Shown here piece after piece: positions 16,443-25,453 of a stretch of 64,000 nucleotides of DNA. Origin of the DNA: Vulcanimicrobiota bacterium (lineage in GTDB: Bacteria > Vulcanimicrobiota > Xenobia > Xenobiales > JADMJV01); the NCBI GenBank assembly GCA_019637395.1, contig JAHBVR010000016.1, positions 62,001 through 126,000 of the forward strand, in the 5' to 3' direction. Within the stretch, counting starts at the first letter, position 1. Every line of letters begins with the position of its first letter. The notes under the pieces are model-generated. The model searched no databases and was not told where the DNA came from. It was given only the letters and a program-made list of their open reading frames with translations. The position numbers and the translations under genes are program-made.

Positions 16443-16803
16443 CGGGCCTCACTTGTCGGCCTGGCGGTAAAACTTACCAGGCGCTGGTAATTTCGCGCCG
16501 GGGGGCGGGCCACTTGCCGGCCTGGCGGTAAGACTTACCGGGCGCTGGTAATTTCGCGCCGGGGGCGGGCCACTTGCCGGCCAAGCGGTAAGACTTACCG
16601 GGCGCTGGTAATTTCGCGCCGGGGGCGGGCCACTTGCCGGCTGGCGGTAAGACTTACCAGGCGCTGGTAATTTCGCGCCGGGGGCCGGGCCACTTGCCGG
16701 CCTGGCGGTAAGACTTGCCAGGCGCTGGTAATTTCGCGCCGAGGGCCGGGCCACTTGCCGGCCAAGCGGTAAGACTTACCGGGCGATGGTAATTTCGTGC
16801 CGG
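16443..16803. repeat. Six tandem copies of a 60-bp hairpin repeat
   Basis: Units begin with GGGCCACTTGCCGGC and end with GGTAATTTCGCGCC. Copies start near 16443, 16506, 16566, 16626, 16685 and 16747; spacing is 60 bp plus or minus one to three. Each copy carries two dyads: CGGTAAGACTTACCG (two 7-bp arms around A, perfect at 16526-16540) and GGCGC-10 nt-GCGCC (16541-16560). The first, fourth and fifth copies have ACCAG or GCCAG in place of ACCGG, and the last has TCGTGCC. All three minus-strand frames happen to be open, which is a result of the 60-bp period. It lies between two tail-to-tail genes. Confidence 0.93.
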
Positions 16804-16811
16804 AGCAACTT

Positions 16812-17270
16812 TCAGGAAGAGCCGGCAGCCTTGTGGATGGCCGCGCGGATGCGCGGGTAGCTGCCACAACGGCAGATGTTGCCGGACATAGCCTGGTTGA
16901 TCTGCTCGTCGCTGGGCTGAGGCGTTTTGGCCAGCAGTGCGGCCGCGCTCATGATCTGTCCTGACTGACAATAGCCGCATTGGGGAACCGATAACTCGGC
17001 CCAGGCTTTTTGCAGCGGGTGCTGTCCGTCTTGAGCCAGTCCTTCAATCGTGACCACCGGTTTGCCATTCAGCGCGGAGACCGGCACACTGCATGAGCGC
17101 ACCGCCTGGCCGTCCAGATGAACGGTGCAGGCGCCGCAGAGCGAGGCCCCACAGCCGAACTTGGTGCCGGTCAGGCCGAAGTCTTCGCGCAGTACCCAGA
17201 GCAGCGGCTTATCGTCATCGGCCTCCACTTCACGAGGTTGACCATTGACGGTGATGGTGAATTTGCTCAT
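16812..17270 (-). CDS. [2Fe-2S] subunit of a molybdenum hydroxylase (IorA/CoxS-like)
   Basis: 152 residues with two ferredoxin-type clusters. [16 protein letters not shown] plus a later Cys in AVRSCS bind the plant-type [2Fe-2S] centre, and QCGYCQSGQ with [11 protein letters not shown] bind the second. The subunit carries electrons from the molybdenum site of xanthine dehydrogenase-family enzymes. Two-subunit members of the isoquinoline 1-oxidoreductase type lack a FAD subunit, and none is present here. It lies 8 bp after the large subunit on the same strand. No signal of its own; it could be carried across the membrane bound to the Tat-tagged partner. Confidence 0.9.
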   Translation of the reverse strand: MSKFTITVNGQPREVEADDDKPLLWVLREDFGLTGTKFGCGASLCGACTVHLDGQAVRSCSVPVSALNGKPVVTIEGLAQDGQHPLQKAWAELSVPQCGYCQSGQIMSAAALLAKTPQPSDEQINQAMSGNICRCGSYPRIRAAIHKAAGSS

Positions 17271-17278
17271 CGGATCTC

Positions 17279-19441
17279 CTAACCGAGGGTAAACGGCAGG
17301 CGGGTGATGCGTTTGCCCGTCGCCGCAAAGAGTGCGTTGGCCAGAGCCGGTGCCAGTGGCGGCACGCCGGGCTCGCCCGTTCCGGTGGGCGCCGCATTCG
17401 ACTCCACTATAAAGACTTCGATGGGCGGCGCGGCCGGTAGTCGCAGCACCTTGTAGGCGTCGAAATTGCTTTGCTCGACTTCCCCGTCCTTGAGAGTGAT
17501 GGCCTCGCCCAGGGCGGCCGAAAGGGCGTAGTTGATGCCGCTTTCCATCTGCGATTTGACCTGGTCGGGATTGATCACAATCCCGCAGTCAACGGCGCAA
17601 ACCACCTTGAGAAGGGAAGGCTTGCCCCCCTTCATTTCCAGGTCCACCACCTGAGCCACGAAGGACCCGAAAGATTCATGCACGGCTACTCCCCGCCCGC
17701 CCCCTTGGGGCGGTTTGCCGGCCTTCTCCACAGCCAGTTCCAGAACGCCGCGGCGACGCGAACGTTTCGGCAACATGGCCAGGCGAAACTTGACCGGGTC
17801 CTGCCTGGCGGCGTGAGCCAGCGCGTCCACGAATGTCTCCATCACGAAAGCGTTGTAGGTATGCCCGACGGAGCGCCACCACAGGGTGGGAATGCCCACC
17901 CTGGCCATATGCACTTCCACGCGAAAGTTGGGAATCTGGTAGTCGCTGTTGGCGCTGCCTTCCACCGAGGTTGCGTCCACGCCATCCTTGATCATCATGG
18001 CGAAGGGCGAATCGGCCAGGAACGACTGCACCACCATTCGATGGAAAAAAGCCGTTGGCTTACCGTCGGCGCCCACCGCCCCGCGCACCCGGTGTACCGA
18101 CATGGGCCGATAGCGCCCGCCGTGCAGGTCGTCGGTGCGATCCCAAATTAATTTGATGGGCGTCTTTTCCTTGGCGGCCTTGGCAATGGAGCAGGCTTCC
18201 ACCACATAGTCGCTGTCAGGCGTAGCGCGCCGGCCGAAGCTGCCGCCTCCAAAGACCGAATTGATGCGCACCTTCTCTTGGGAGATACCCAAAGTAGCGG
18301 CGGCGCTAGCCTGATCCACCGTCTGCAACTGGGCTCCGTAATAAAGGTCCACTTCGCCGTTCTTGAAGTCCACCAGACAACCCAGCGGTTCCATGGGAGC
18401 GTGAGCCAGGTAAGGGAACTCATATTCCAGCTCCACCGGATGGGCGGCACCGGCCAGGGTAGCTTCGGCCTTACCGTCGTTACGAGCCACCGGACCGGGT
18501 GTCTTCAGTTGTTTCTTATAGTCGCGGAAAAGCTCGGCGCTGCCGCGTTTCTCGGCTTTGGTAAAATCCCACTCGGCCTGAAGCAGCCGTTTGGCCTTCT
18601 GAGCCGTCCAAAAATCCTTGGCGATGACGGCCACTCCACGCGCAACCGTGACAATCTCAAAAACGCCGCTGACGGCTTTGGCGGCCGCGTCGTCGAGCTT
18701 CTTGAGTTTGGCTCCGAACTTGGGCGGGCGCAGCATGACCGCGATGCGCATACCCGGCAGACTCTGATCGATGGCGAATTGGGCCTGTCCATTCGTCTTG
18801 ACCGCGCCATCCAGGCGGGGCAGGGGCTGGCCGATGAGCGTGAACTTGGAGGGGTCCTTGAGCAGCACTTTCTCGGGCAACTTCTGCCTGGCGGCGGCCG
18901 CGGCCAGAGCGCCAAAACCGCTGCTCTTGCCGCTCTTGTGGCTGATCGTGCCTTTGCTGACCTCAATCTCCGAAACCGGAACCTTCCACTCGGCGGCAGC
19001 CGCGGCCACCAGCAGAGCGCGCGCACCGGCGCCGGAAAGGCGGAGTTCTTGCCAGGAATTGGCGATCGCTGAGGAACCGCCGGTCCCCTGAATTCCCATG
19101 AGCGTGTTGGCATATTTCTTGTTGTCGGCCGGCGCGAACTCCCAGGCCATCTGGCTCCAGTCGGCGTCGAGTTCTTCGGCCACAATGGCGGTAAGGCCGG
19201 TGGAACTACCCTGACCAAACTCGGAGTGTTTGACCACTACCGTCACTCTGTCATCCGCCCCAATCTTGACGAAGTGATTCAGCTCCTCGAGTTGAGCGGC
19301 GGGACTGGGAGTAGCGGAAGAAACGGGAGTGCCGGGCGAAGCGGGAGGCGAGCCGGTGCATCCTACCACCAAACCGGCGGCACCCAGTCCGAGCACTTTC
19401 AGGAAATCACGGCGGCTGGTCTGAGGCAAGAATTTCAACAT
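17279..19441 (-). CDS. Molybdopterin-binding large subunit, Tat-exported lipoprotein (IorB-like)
   Basis: 720 residues from ATG 19441. Residues 9-31 form a twin-arginine signal ([15 protein letters not shown]) with a lipobox-like VVGC, so the enzyme is probably exported folded and anchored outside. The body matches aldehyde dehydrogenase/xanthine dehydrogenase molybdopterin-binding subunits: [21 protein letters not shown] for cofactor binding, and a late [20 protein letters not shown] segment with the Glu that acts as base in this superfamily. Reaction class: hydroxylation of an N-heterocycle or aldehyde with water. The specific substrate is unknown. Gene order large then small, with the MocA-like gene divergent. 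Confidence 0.88.
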   Translation of the reverse strand: MLKFLPQTSRRDFLKVLGLGAAGLVVGCTGSPPASPGTPVSSATPSPAAQLEELNHFVKIGADDRVTVVVKHSEFGQGSSTGLTAIVAEELDADWSQMAWEFAPADNKKYANTLMGIQGTGGSSAIANSWQELRLSGAGARALLVAAAAAEWKVPVSEIEVSKGTISHKSGKSSGFGALAAAAARQKLPEKVLLKDPSKFTLIGQPLPRLDGAVKTNGQAQFAIDQSLPGMRIAVMLRPPKFGAKLKKLDDAAAKAVSGVFEIVTVARGVAVIAKDFWTAQKAKRLLQAEWDFTKAEKRGSAELFRDYKKQLKTPGPVARNDGKAEATLAGAAHPVELEYEFPYLAHAPMEPLGCLVDFKNGEVDLYYGAQLQTVDQASAAATLGISQEKVRINSVFGGGSFGRRATPDSDYVVEACSIAKAAKEKTPIKLIWDRTDDLHGGRYRPMSVHRVRGAVGADGKPTAFFHRMVVQSFLADSPFAMMIKDGVDATSVEGSANSDYQIPNFRVEVHMARVGIPTLWWRSVGHTYNAFVMETFVDALAHAARQDPVKFRLAMLPKRSRRRGVLELAVEKAGKPPQGGGRGVAVHESFGSFVAQVVDLEMKGGKPSLLKVVCAVDCGIVINPDQVKSQMESGINYALSAALGEAITLKDGEVEQSNFDAYKVLRLPAAPPIEVFIVESNAAPTGTGEPGVPPLAPALANALFAATGKRITRLPFTLG

Positions 19442-19496
19442 AAGCTTGAGATGCGCAAGGGCAGGGTAGATTCCTCTCGGACGGAATTGCCTAAAA

Positions 19497-20213
19497 ATGC
19501 AAGGAATGGCCATCATTCTGGCGGCCGGAGCCTCACGGCGTATGGGCTCACCGAAAGCGCTCCTCCCCTGGGGTTCCGGCACCTTCGTGCAGCACCTGTG
19601 CGCTCTACTGGATACTCTGTCCCTAACCGGCGCGGTCATCAGTCGACCGGAGTTGGCCGCTCGGCTCCAGGTCGGCTGGCCCATTCACCTCAACGCGGAT
19701 CCGGAGCGCGGTATGCTCTCCTCACTGCAGGTCGCCCTCGAGCACACCCCCGCCAATTGTCCCTGGCTGATGGTTGTCCTGGTCGATCAACCCGCTATTC
19801 TACCCGAAACCTTTCGCGTCATGGCGGCGCAGGCCAGCACCAGAGGCTGGAGCTCTCCAGTCTATGAGGGACGCCGAGGGCACCCCGTAGTCATTGGGTG
19901 CGAGTGTTTTGCCAGCCTGCGCGCCGCCCGTCCCGATCAGACCCCCCGCGAGGTGCTCGCGCAATTTCCCCGCACTCTGGTGGAAGTCTCTGACCCCGGC
20001 ATAAATTTGGACTTCGACACACCGGAAGAATTGCAGGCCTTCCAAACCAGACGGAGTAGCCCCGAAATCGTCCGGTTTGCGGGTCCAGCCGCCCAGTCCC
20101 GCGCCGTAGGCGGTGAGCAGCAGGCAAACGGCCAGCAACTGACCCAGGCCACCACCAGGGCGGCGGCCCAGCACAAGGCAGCCCAGGCCCATCCAGAAGG
20201 AGGGGGTGCGTAA
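19497..20213 (+). CDS. mocA: MocA-like molybdenum cofactor cytidylyltransferase
   Basis: 238 residues. The N-terminus IILAAGASRRMGSPKALLPW is the nucleotide-binding signature of MobA/MocA NTP-transferases, followed by VVLVDQPAILP and GRRGHPVVIG. MocA adds CMP to molybdopterin to make the cytosine dinucleotide cofactor used by xanthine dehydrogenase-family enzymes, which fits its place divergent from the molybdenum hydroxylase pair (55 bp between starts). The normal domain ends near residue 183 (LDFDTPEELQAF). The last 50 residues are low-complexity Gln/Ala and run antisense into a decayed gene, so the stop may have been extended. ATG 19506 is an alternative start. Confidence 0.8.
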   Translation: MQGMAIILAAGASRRMGSPKALLPWGSGTFVQHLCALLDTLSLTGAVISRPELAARLQVGWPIHLNADPERGMLSSLQVALEHTPANCPWLMVVLVDQPAILPETFRVMAAQASTRGWSSPVYEGRRGHPVVIGCECFASLRAARPDQTPREVLAQFPRTLVEVSDPGINLDFDTPEELQAFQTRRSSPEIVRFAGPAAQSRAVGGEQQANGQQLTQATTRAAAQHKAAQAHPEGGGA

Positions 20214-20637
20214 TAGCCGCGCGCCGTCTCCACCCGGCCCGCCAACACGGCGGGCGCAGGCTGAACCCCAAAAAGCAAGCCAACAGCGCCGCCCAAACCA
20301 TCAGCAGCCAGCAGGCTCCCGCGCGTCCATCAACGCCGCCAGGCGGGCGGTAGCACGGCGTCAGTTGGGAGAACAACAGCCAGCCCGGAGAAAAAGCCAG
20401 CGTCAGACCGATAGGCAGGCGACCGGCGCCCAGCGTGCCTGCACGCCCAGGCCTTCGCTGGCCAGCACCGCCAGGGCAGGAAGGTTAAAACTGAGCCGAG
20501 GCCAGTCCAGGGCCAACACTCTCTTGAGAGAGCAGCGCGGCGGACGTTGGAGCAGTTGCTGGCCGCAGGTGCGGGATGGCCCACCAAAGAGAGCGCCACA
20601 CAACGTATTGAAGGCGGCCAGTCCCGAGTTCGGTTGG
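20050..20637 (-). pseudogene. Remnant of a multi-pass membrane protein
   Basis: About 600 bp without an intact gene. On the minus strand, hydrophobic protein-like sequence moves from frame to frame: SGLAAFNTLCGALFGGPSR and LSFNLPALAVLASEGLG, then GLTLAFSPGWLLFSQLTP, then WLLMVWAALLACFLGFSL, then SGWAWAALCWAAALVVAWV, then LLAVCLLLTAYGAGLGGW. Five likely helices in a row point to a former polytopic membrane protein with three or more frameshifts. I do not recognise the family. It begins directly after the stop of the 20638-23034 gene and its end overlaps the tail of the mocA-like gene. Confidence 0.5.
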
Positions 20638-23034
20638 TTACCCTTGTTGCGGGGGAGACTGCAAATCGTCTCCACTCAGGTCGGCCTCGGCCATCTGAGG
20701 CCCGGGCATCGCGCCGGGTCCTCCCGCGTCTCCCGGTTGCGGGCCGGCCGGGCCACCGGGGCCGCCGGCTGGTCCGCCGCGTCCCATGGCCCCACCGCCT
20801 AACCGGCCACCGGCACCTTCTTCACGGGCCACCGTGATGGGCTTGGCCGGCTCCGTTCCGGACCCTTTGAGAGCCCGCCGGGCGGCGCTCTCGATGCCGC
20901 CGTTGATTTCCACGCCTTCTTCGGCGATCTGGTGATACAGGCTGGCCAGGGCCTGCTGTTTCTCGGCCAACGTGCCGCCGCCGGCGGCCGCGGCCCCTCC
21001 TGAGCGGGCCCCACCGCCACGGATGGTTCCGCCCCTGATGTTGGCTCCTGAAGCCGGGGTGGGCCGGGCCGGTCCGCCCAGCGAGGTAGTGGCCCCCACG
21101 CCCTGGGTGGTCACCGGCTTGGAAGTGCCGCCGAGCGGGCTAGCTCCCGCCCGGTTGCCTTGGGCCGCGATGCTCTGGGGCTGACGCCCCTTGGGGTCAC
21201 CCTCTTCACCTTTCATGGCCTCAATATCACCGGTAAGTTGTTGCAGTTGCGCCTCATAGTTGAGGCGAACTTCGCTGGCGCTGCCCTGAAGACCCATGCC
21301 GGCTCCGGCGCCCTGGGCCCCGCGTCCAGCCTGGGCTTTGCGAGTTTGTTGAGCCTTCTGCTGCTGAGCCTTTTTCTGTTGATCGGCCTTCTTCTGCCCC
21401 TCGGTGCGCTTGTCGTGGGAATCTTTCTTATCCTGGGGCTTCTTGCCGTCTTGCTTGTGCCCATCCGCGCGCTGGCCGTCGGGGCCGCGCCGATTCAGGT
21501 CGGGACCGCCGGGAGTTTGCGCTCCTCCGGGCTGGGAGGCAGGAAGCCGCTCACCCACCGGCGGGCGGGCGGTAAAATTCTGAACCGGTCCCGCGCTCAG
21601 GTTGGCCGCGGGTGCGGGATGGAAAGCCACCGGAGTGAACGGAGCCGGAACCGCCGGGCGGAACACCGGAGGAGGAGTGAAGCTCTGCGCCATCGGAGCC
21701 GGACTCAGAGGAGCTGCGCCCATCGGAGCGATGCCACCGCCGGCTCCGGCCGGGGAGCGAAAATGGCCGCCACCGCCACCGCCGAAATTGCCGCCACCGC
21801 CCATGCCTCCGCCCCCGCCAAAGCCCATGCTGGTGGAGAACTGCTGGTTGGTCTGGTTCATCATGGCCTGATTTTGCTGAGTCATCTGCTGCATCATGGC
21901 CATCGCCTGCACCGACTGCATGGCCTGGCCGGCCATACCGGCCGCCAGCATGCCGGCCTGCATCTGCTGATTCTGGCCGTTGGCCCCACCGTTCATCTGC
22001 ACGTTGCGGCCCAATTCTTGCAGACGGGCAGCCAGGCTCTGCTGGTTGTTCATATTCATACCCAGGGCCTTTTCCACCTGAGCGCGCGACTGCATGATCT
22101 TTTCCAAACGGGCCTGCCCTTGCTTGAGGCTGGCCTGATTGGCCATCTTCTTGGCCTGAGCGGCCAATTTCTGAGCCTTCATGCTTTCTTTGGCCACCTG
22201 CGAGGTCTGGGCCTTGGCGTCCATCGACTTGCCCATGCCCTGCATCTGCTTACCGATCGCCTGCAGCATCTTGGCGATGCCCTTGAGAACCTGAGCCACC
22301 GCTCGCAGCACCGCCGAGATGGCCGCACCCACAAAAGGGATGGCGGCGCATGCCGAAGCCGCCGCCTCCACCGCGGTGGCCGCCGTGGTCAGGGCCGTAC
22401 CGGCCGCCTCCATGGCGGTGGCAATGCCCTGGAACGTCTTGGAAAGACCCTTGAAGAGCATCTCCTTGGCCTTAAAACCGTTCTCCTTGACCCCGAAGGT
22501 TTGCTCCATCTTGCCGAACTTCTGGACCATCCCGCCGATCTGCTTATTTTGAGCGAGCTGTGAAGTCTGCTCCTTACCGATCGTCTGCATGCTCTGCATA
22601 AGGCCGCCCTGGCTGGACTGGGCGTTCGTGAACATGCCCATCAGCGAGTCCACGTCCTTGACTCCGCCAACGTTGCCGATGTCGACGCTGGGAATGGCCG
22701 GGGCATTGAACTGCCCGTTGACCTTGATCACGTCGCTCATATTATCTTGCTTATTGGCTCCAGGGGACCAGTTGGAGAACTTCTGAGCCAGGCCGCGTTC
22801 GTTGGCGGTGCTTTGGAAGGTGTCGTTGGCCTGCTGATGACCGCGGGTGCCCGACTGCGTGGCTGGCACCGAAGAAGCGCGGCCCTGCTTGATCGAGTCA
22901 AAGTGCTCTTGCTTGATCTTCTTCTTGGCCTTGCGGTTCTTGCGCGCTTTGTGCAGTTGCGCTTCCGCATTGTCGAAGCTCTTGTCGGTTCTCTCGGTGG
23001 TTCCCAGGTCCACGGGAGGTAATTCAAATGCCAT
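20638..23034 (-). CDS. Large Ala/Gln/Gly-rich protein, translocator-like layout
   Basis: 798 residues from ATG 23034; ATG 23043 has its GGGGGA site only 2 bp away. Order: charged N-terminus with a Lys/Arg cluster (25-42), Ser/Gln-rich region, a long Ala-rich hydrophobic block at about 200-262 (AIPFVGAAISAVLRAVAQVL), a helical coiled coil (270-350), a Met/Gln stretch (MMQQMTQQNQAMMNQ), a Gly-rich segment near 415-440, a Pro-rich part, a Lys/Gln/Asp-rich stretch (530-600) and a Gly/Pro/Ala tail. A hydrophobic hairpin next to a coiled coil recalls SipB/YopB translocators, but this is a likeness of layout only. No signal peptide. It may be secreted, pore-forming or structural. Confidence 0.7.
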   Translation of the reverse strand: MAFELPPVDLGTTERTDKSFDNAEAQLHKARKNRKAKKKIKQEHFDSIKQGRASSVPATQSGTRGHQQANDTFQSTANERGLAQKFSNWSPGANKQDNMSDVIKVNGQFNAPAIPSVDIGNVGGVKDVDSLMGMFTNAQSSQGGLMQSMQTIGKEQTSQLAQNKQIGGMVQKFGKMEQTFGVKENGFKAKEMLFKGLSKTFQGIATAMEAAGTALTTAATAVEAAASACAAIPFVGAAISAVLRAVAQVLKGIAKMLQAIGKQMQGMGKSMDAKAQTSQVAKESMKAQKLAAQAKKMANQASLKQGQARLEKIMQSRAQVEKALGMNMNNQQSLAARLQELGRNVQMNGGANGQNQQMQAGMLAAGMAGQAMQSVQAMAMMQQMTQQNQAMMNQTNQQFSTSMGFGGGGGMGGGGNFGGGGGGHFRSPAGAGGGIAPMGAAPLSPAPMAQSFTPPPVFRPAVPAPFTPVAFHPAPAANLSAGPVQNFTARPPVGERLPASQPGGAQTPGGPDLNRRGPDGQRADGHKQDGKKPQDKKDSHDKRTEGQKKADQQKKAQQQKAQQTRKAQAGRGAQGAGAGMGLQGSASEVRLNYEAQLQQLTGDIEAMKGEEGDPKGRQPQSIAAQGNRAGASPLGGTSKPVTTQGVGATTSLGGPARPTPASGANIRGGTIRGGGARSGGAAAAGGGTLAEKQQALASLYHQIAEEGVEINGGIESAARRALKGSGTEPAKPITVAREEGAGGRLGGGAMGRGGPAGGPGGPAGPQPGDAGGPGAMPGPQMAEADLSGDDLQSPPQQG

Positions 23035-23185
23035 GCTGAGCATATCCCCCGATTTCAGAAAAAGTTAAGGCTGCTTTTAAGCAACGATTTCGCAACAACC
23101 CGGGGTCGGAACATGGCTTACGGTGAGGTTGGTCTTCACGCATTCAAACAGACCGGCACCAGCCGGCGCTATCCGGAGGAGTGTC

Positions 23186-24364
23186 ATGCAAGTTACGGCA
23201 AAATTACCGCCCACCTGGAACGTGAAATACCGTCTACCGGTCAAAAGTCAGAATGACCAACCCGCTCCCGACCCCCAGCAGCCCAGGGGTCCGGGCGCGC
23301 TCAAAAAAGCGCTGGATTACTCCGGTGAACGCCTGCTCGACCTGGGCTACGCCACTTCGGCCCTGCCCAAGTTCATTTACCCCACCGTGGTGGGCACGCC
23401 TCAACAAGAGGCCATGACCTGGGCCGCCCTGGACAATCTCCCCATGCATGAAGCGGTGCGTCCCATTTCCATCGAGACCATGCCCTCCTTCAAGGAAGGC
23501 CCCAACCTGCTCGGCGTCAACCGTGTGGCCATCGGCCACATTCGTATCAACGCCAGCGGCTACGATATGGAATTTCCCAGCCAGTTTCAAGAGACGGTCA
23601 CTCACGAGGTGGGCCACTCCAATGACTACAAATCCGGTATGTTCTCGATGTTGACGCGCCAGCACGGCAGCTCTCACTCGCATTTCGGCAAACCCGGCTT
23701 CGTCAGCGACTATGCCGAAACCCAGCCGGCCGAAGATTTCGCCGAAACCTATCGGGTTCATCACCACAATCCTCAACAACTGGAACGTATCAACCCGGCC
23801 AAAGCCGAAGAAATGCGCAGGCTCGATCAACCCCACTTTCTGGAAAAACTGGTGGACAAACCCGCCTATCGGGAAACCGGCAAATACGTGGCCAGGGCCT
23901 TCCATTCCGTGCCCCTGGCGCGCGCCGGCCTGGAATTGGTGCGCCAGGTGACGGTGGCCAACCTGGCCATCATGGGTGGGTCGGAAGCCATCCAGGGCGT
24001 GGTCAAAGGGGACTGGGAGCGCGCCGCTGAGGGTACGCTGTTGGCCGGCGCCGGTGCCGGTATGGCCATGGCCCCTACTTTGCCCTGGCTGGGCGTAGCC
24101 GCGACGGCGGCGCTGGGCGCCAATCGCGGCTTGAAGCTGGCCCAGGAGCAAGGAGCCAGCCCTGCCCAGAAGGTGGCGGCCAGCACGGCTGGCGCCGTGG
24201 GCGGCACGGTCGGCGGCTTCGTGGCGCCGCTGGCCCTGGTGCAGGCGGGCTACTCGCTGGCCGGTCCCATCGGCGGCACGGTGGGCCTGGTGGTCGGCGG
24301 CCTGTTTGGCGGCTATTATGGTGGTAAACTGGCCGCCCAGGCCGCTCTCTCGCTGACGAAGTAA
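23186..24364 (+). CDS. HEVGH zinc metalloprotease with glycine-zipper C-terminus
   Basis: 392 residues from ATG 23186 behind a strong GGAGGAG. VTHEVGHSND (His140, Glu141, His144) is a zincin motif, and PAEDFAETY (Glu183 or Glu187) about 40 residues later is a plausible third ligand. This spacing resembles anthrax lethal factor-type (ATLF) gluzincin domains. After residue 280 the sequence becomes hydrophobic and Gly/Ala-rich with repeated GxxxG spacing (AGAVGGTVGGFVAPLALV, GPIGGTVGLVVGGLFGG), a glycine zipper that usually inserts in membranes. No signal peptide; the first 40 residues are Pro/Lys/Arg-rich. It is divergent from the translocator-like gene. The protease class is fairly clear; the target is unknown. 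Confidence 0.72.
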   Translation: MQVTAKLPPTWNVKYRLPVKSQNDQPAPDPQQPRGPGALKKALDYSGERLLDLGYATSALPKFIYPTVVGTPQQEAMTWAALDNLPMHEAVRPISIETMPSFKEGPNLLGVNRVAIGHIRINASGYDMEFPSQFQETVTHEVGHSNDYKSGMFSMLTRQHGSSHSHFGKPGFVSDYAETQPAEDFAETYRVHHHNPQQLERINPAKAEEMRRLDQPHFLEKLVDKPAYRETGKYVARAFHSVPLARAGLELVRQVTVANLAIMGGSEAIQGVVKGDWERAAEGTLLAGAGAGMAMAPTLPWLGVAATAALGANRGLKLAQEQGASPAQKVAASTAGAVGGTVGGFVAPLALVQAGYSLAGPIGGTVGLVVGGLFGGYYGGKLAAQAALSLTK

Positions 24365-24367
24365 ACG

Positions 24368-25453
24368 ATGCCCCTGGTCGCCCATCTGGATTTGCCCACC
24401 TTCGCGGACATGCGCCGCGAAGGTGAGGCCGTTTTAACCCTGGAACAGGCTTTACGCCAGGACATCCGCGAGCTGCATATCGGCTTTCTCAATATGATGC
24501 CCGACGCCGCTCTGCGCACCACCGAACGCCAATTTTTCCAGTTGTTGGGCGGCTGCAACCAGATCGCACAGATCTACGTCCATCCCTTCTCCATTCCCGG
24601 CCTGGAGCGCGGTCAGGAGACGCAAGAATACATCAACACCCGCTACGAAACTTTCGAGCACGTGCGCGAAGTCGGCATGGACGCGCTGATCATTACCGGC
24701 GCCAACGTGGCCAATCCCAATTTGAGCAGCGAACCGCTCTGGGGACCGCTGCAACAAGTCATCGCCTGGGCCGATCGCGAGGTAACCTCGATTTTGTGCA
24801 GTTGCCTGGCCACTCATGCGCTGCTCAAAAGCCTCTACGGCATCGACCGCAAGCCGTTACCTCAAAAGCGTTGGGGAGTTTACCAACACCGCTGCGCCCG
24901 CAGCTCCCATCCGCTGCTGCGCAATATCAATACCCGCTTCGACGTGCCTCACTCGCGCCACAATGAAGTAACCCGTGAGCAGCTGGAAGCGGCCGGCCTA
25001 AAAGTCCTGATCGAGAGCCTGGAAGGCGATGTGCACGTGGCCGTCAGCCCCGACGGCCTGCGCTTCGTCTTCTTTCAGGGCCATCCAGAATACGACTACA
25101 ATAGTCTTTTCAAGGAATACAAGCGTGAGGTGCTGCGTTATCGCAACGGCGAGCGCAGCCAGGCGCCGCCTCTACCGGAAAACTATCTTCACGGTAGCGA
25201 AGCGGAAATGGCGGTCCAGTTCCCCTTGCCGGAGGAACAAATCGAGCAAGGATTGGACAACACCTGGGGCGATACCGGCAAAGCCATCTTCAACAACTGG
25301 TTGGGGCTGGTCTACCGTCTGACCCACGTCGATCGGCACAAGCCCTTCGTGGAAGGTGTCGACCCCGACCATCCACTCGATCAGGGTTCGTCTTTCGGCC
25401 GCGCTCCTAGGGCTTCTGAGCTCGACTGCGAATTGGCCAAAGGTGACGCGTAA
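24368..25453 (+). CDS. metA: Homoserine O-acyltransferase (MetA/MetAS)
   Basis: 361 residues. Family marks: HIGFLNMMPDAAL at the N-terminus, DALIITGANV, SILCSCLATHALL with nucleophile Cys146, and FFQGHPEYDYNSL with the catalytic His and Glu. The enzyme transfers an acetyl or succinyl group from CoA to homoserine, the first committed step of methionine synthesis; the acyl donor cannot be told safely by eye. It starts 3 bp after the metalloprotease stop, which looks accidental rather than functional. Its last ten bases overlap the GTG start of the first prepilin gene. Confidence 0.92.
   Translation: MPLVAHLDLPTFADMRREGEAVLTLEQALRQDIRELHIGFLNMMPDAALRTTERQFFQLLGGCNQIAQIYVHPFSIPGLERGQETQEYINTRYETFEHVREVGMDALIITGANVANPNLSSEPLWGPLQQVIAWADREVTSILCSCLATHALLKSLYGIDRKPLPQKRWGVYQHRCARSSHPLLRNINTRFDVPHSRHNEVTREQLEAAGLKVLIESLEGDVHVAVSPDGLRFVFFQGHPEYDYNSLFKEYKREVLRYRNGERSQAPPLPENYLHGSEAEMAVQFPLPEEQIEQGLDNTWGDTGKAIFNNWLGLVYRLTHVDRHKPFVEGVDPDHPLDQGSSFGRAPRASELDCELAKGDA

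Noticed and set aside
16443-16803. CRISPR array
   Set aside because: The whole 60-bp unit is repeated. There are no unique spacers and no cas genes.
16449-16867. Overlapping open minus-strand frames of about 90-108 codons with a 20-residue repeat
   Set aside because: All three frames are open because the DNA repeat has a period near 60 bp without stops on that strand. Indels of one base between copies shift the frame with no conservation of the peptide.
21160-22563. 467-codon plus-strand frame rich in His, Leu and Gly
   Set aside because: Opposite the translocator-like gene; the composition is a direct result of its Ala/Gln/Met-rich codons. The minus strand has the better start and continuous frame.
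23234-24385. 383-codon minus-strand frame opposite the metalloprotease
   Set aside because: No ribosome site or motif; the plus strand has HEVGH and a strong Shine-Dalgarno sequence.
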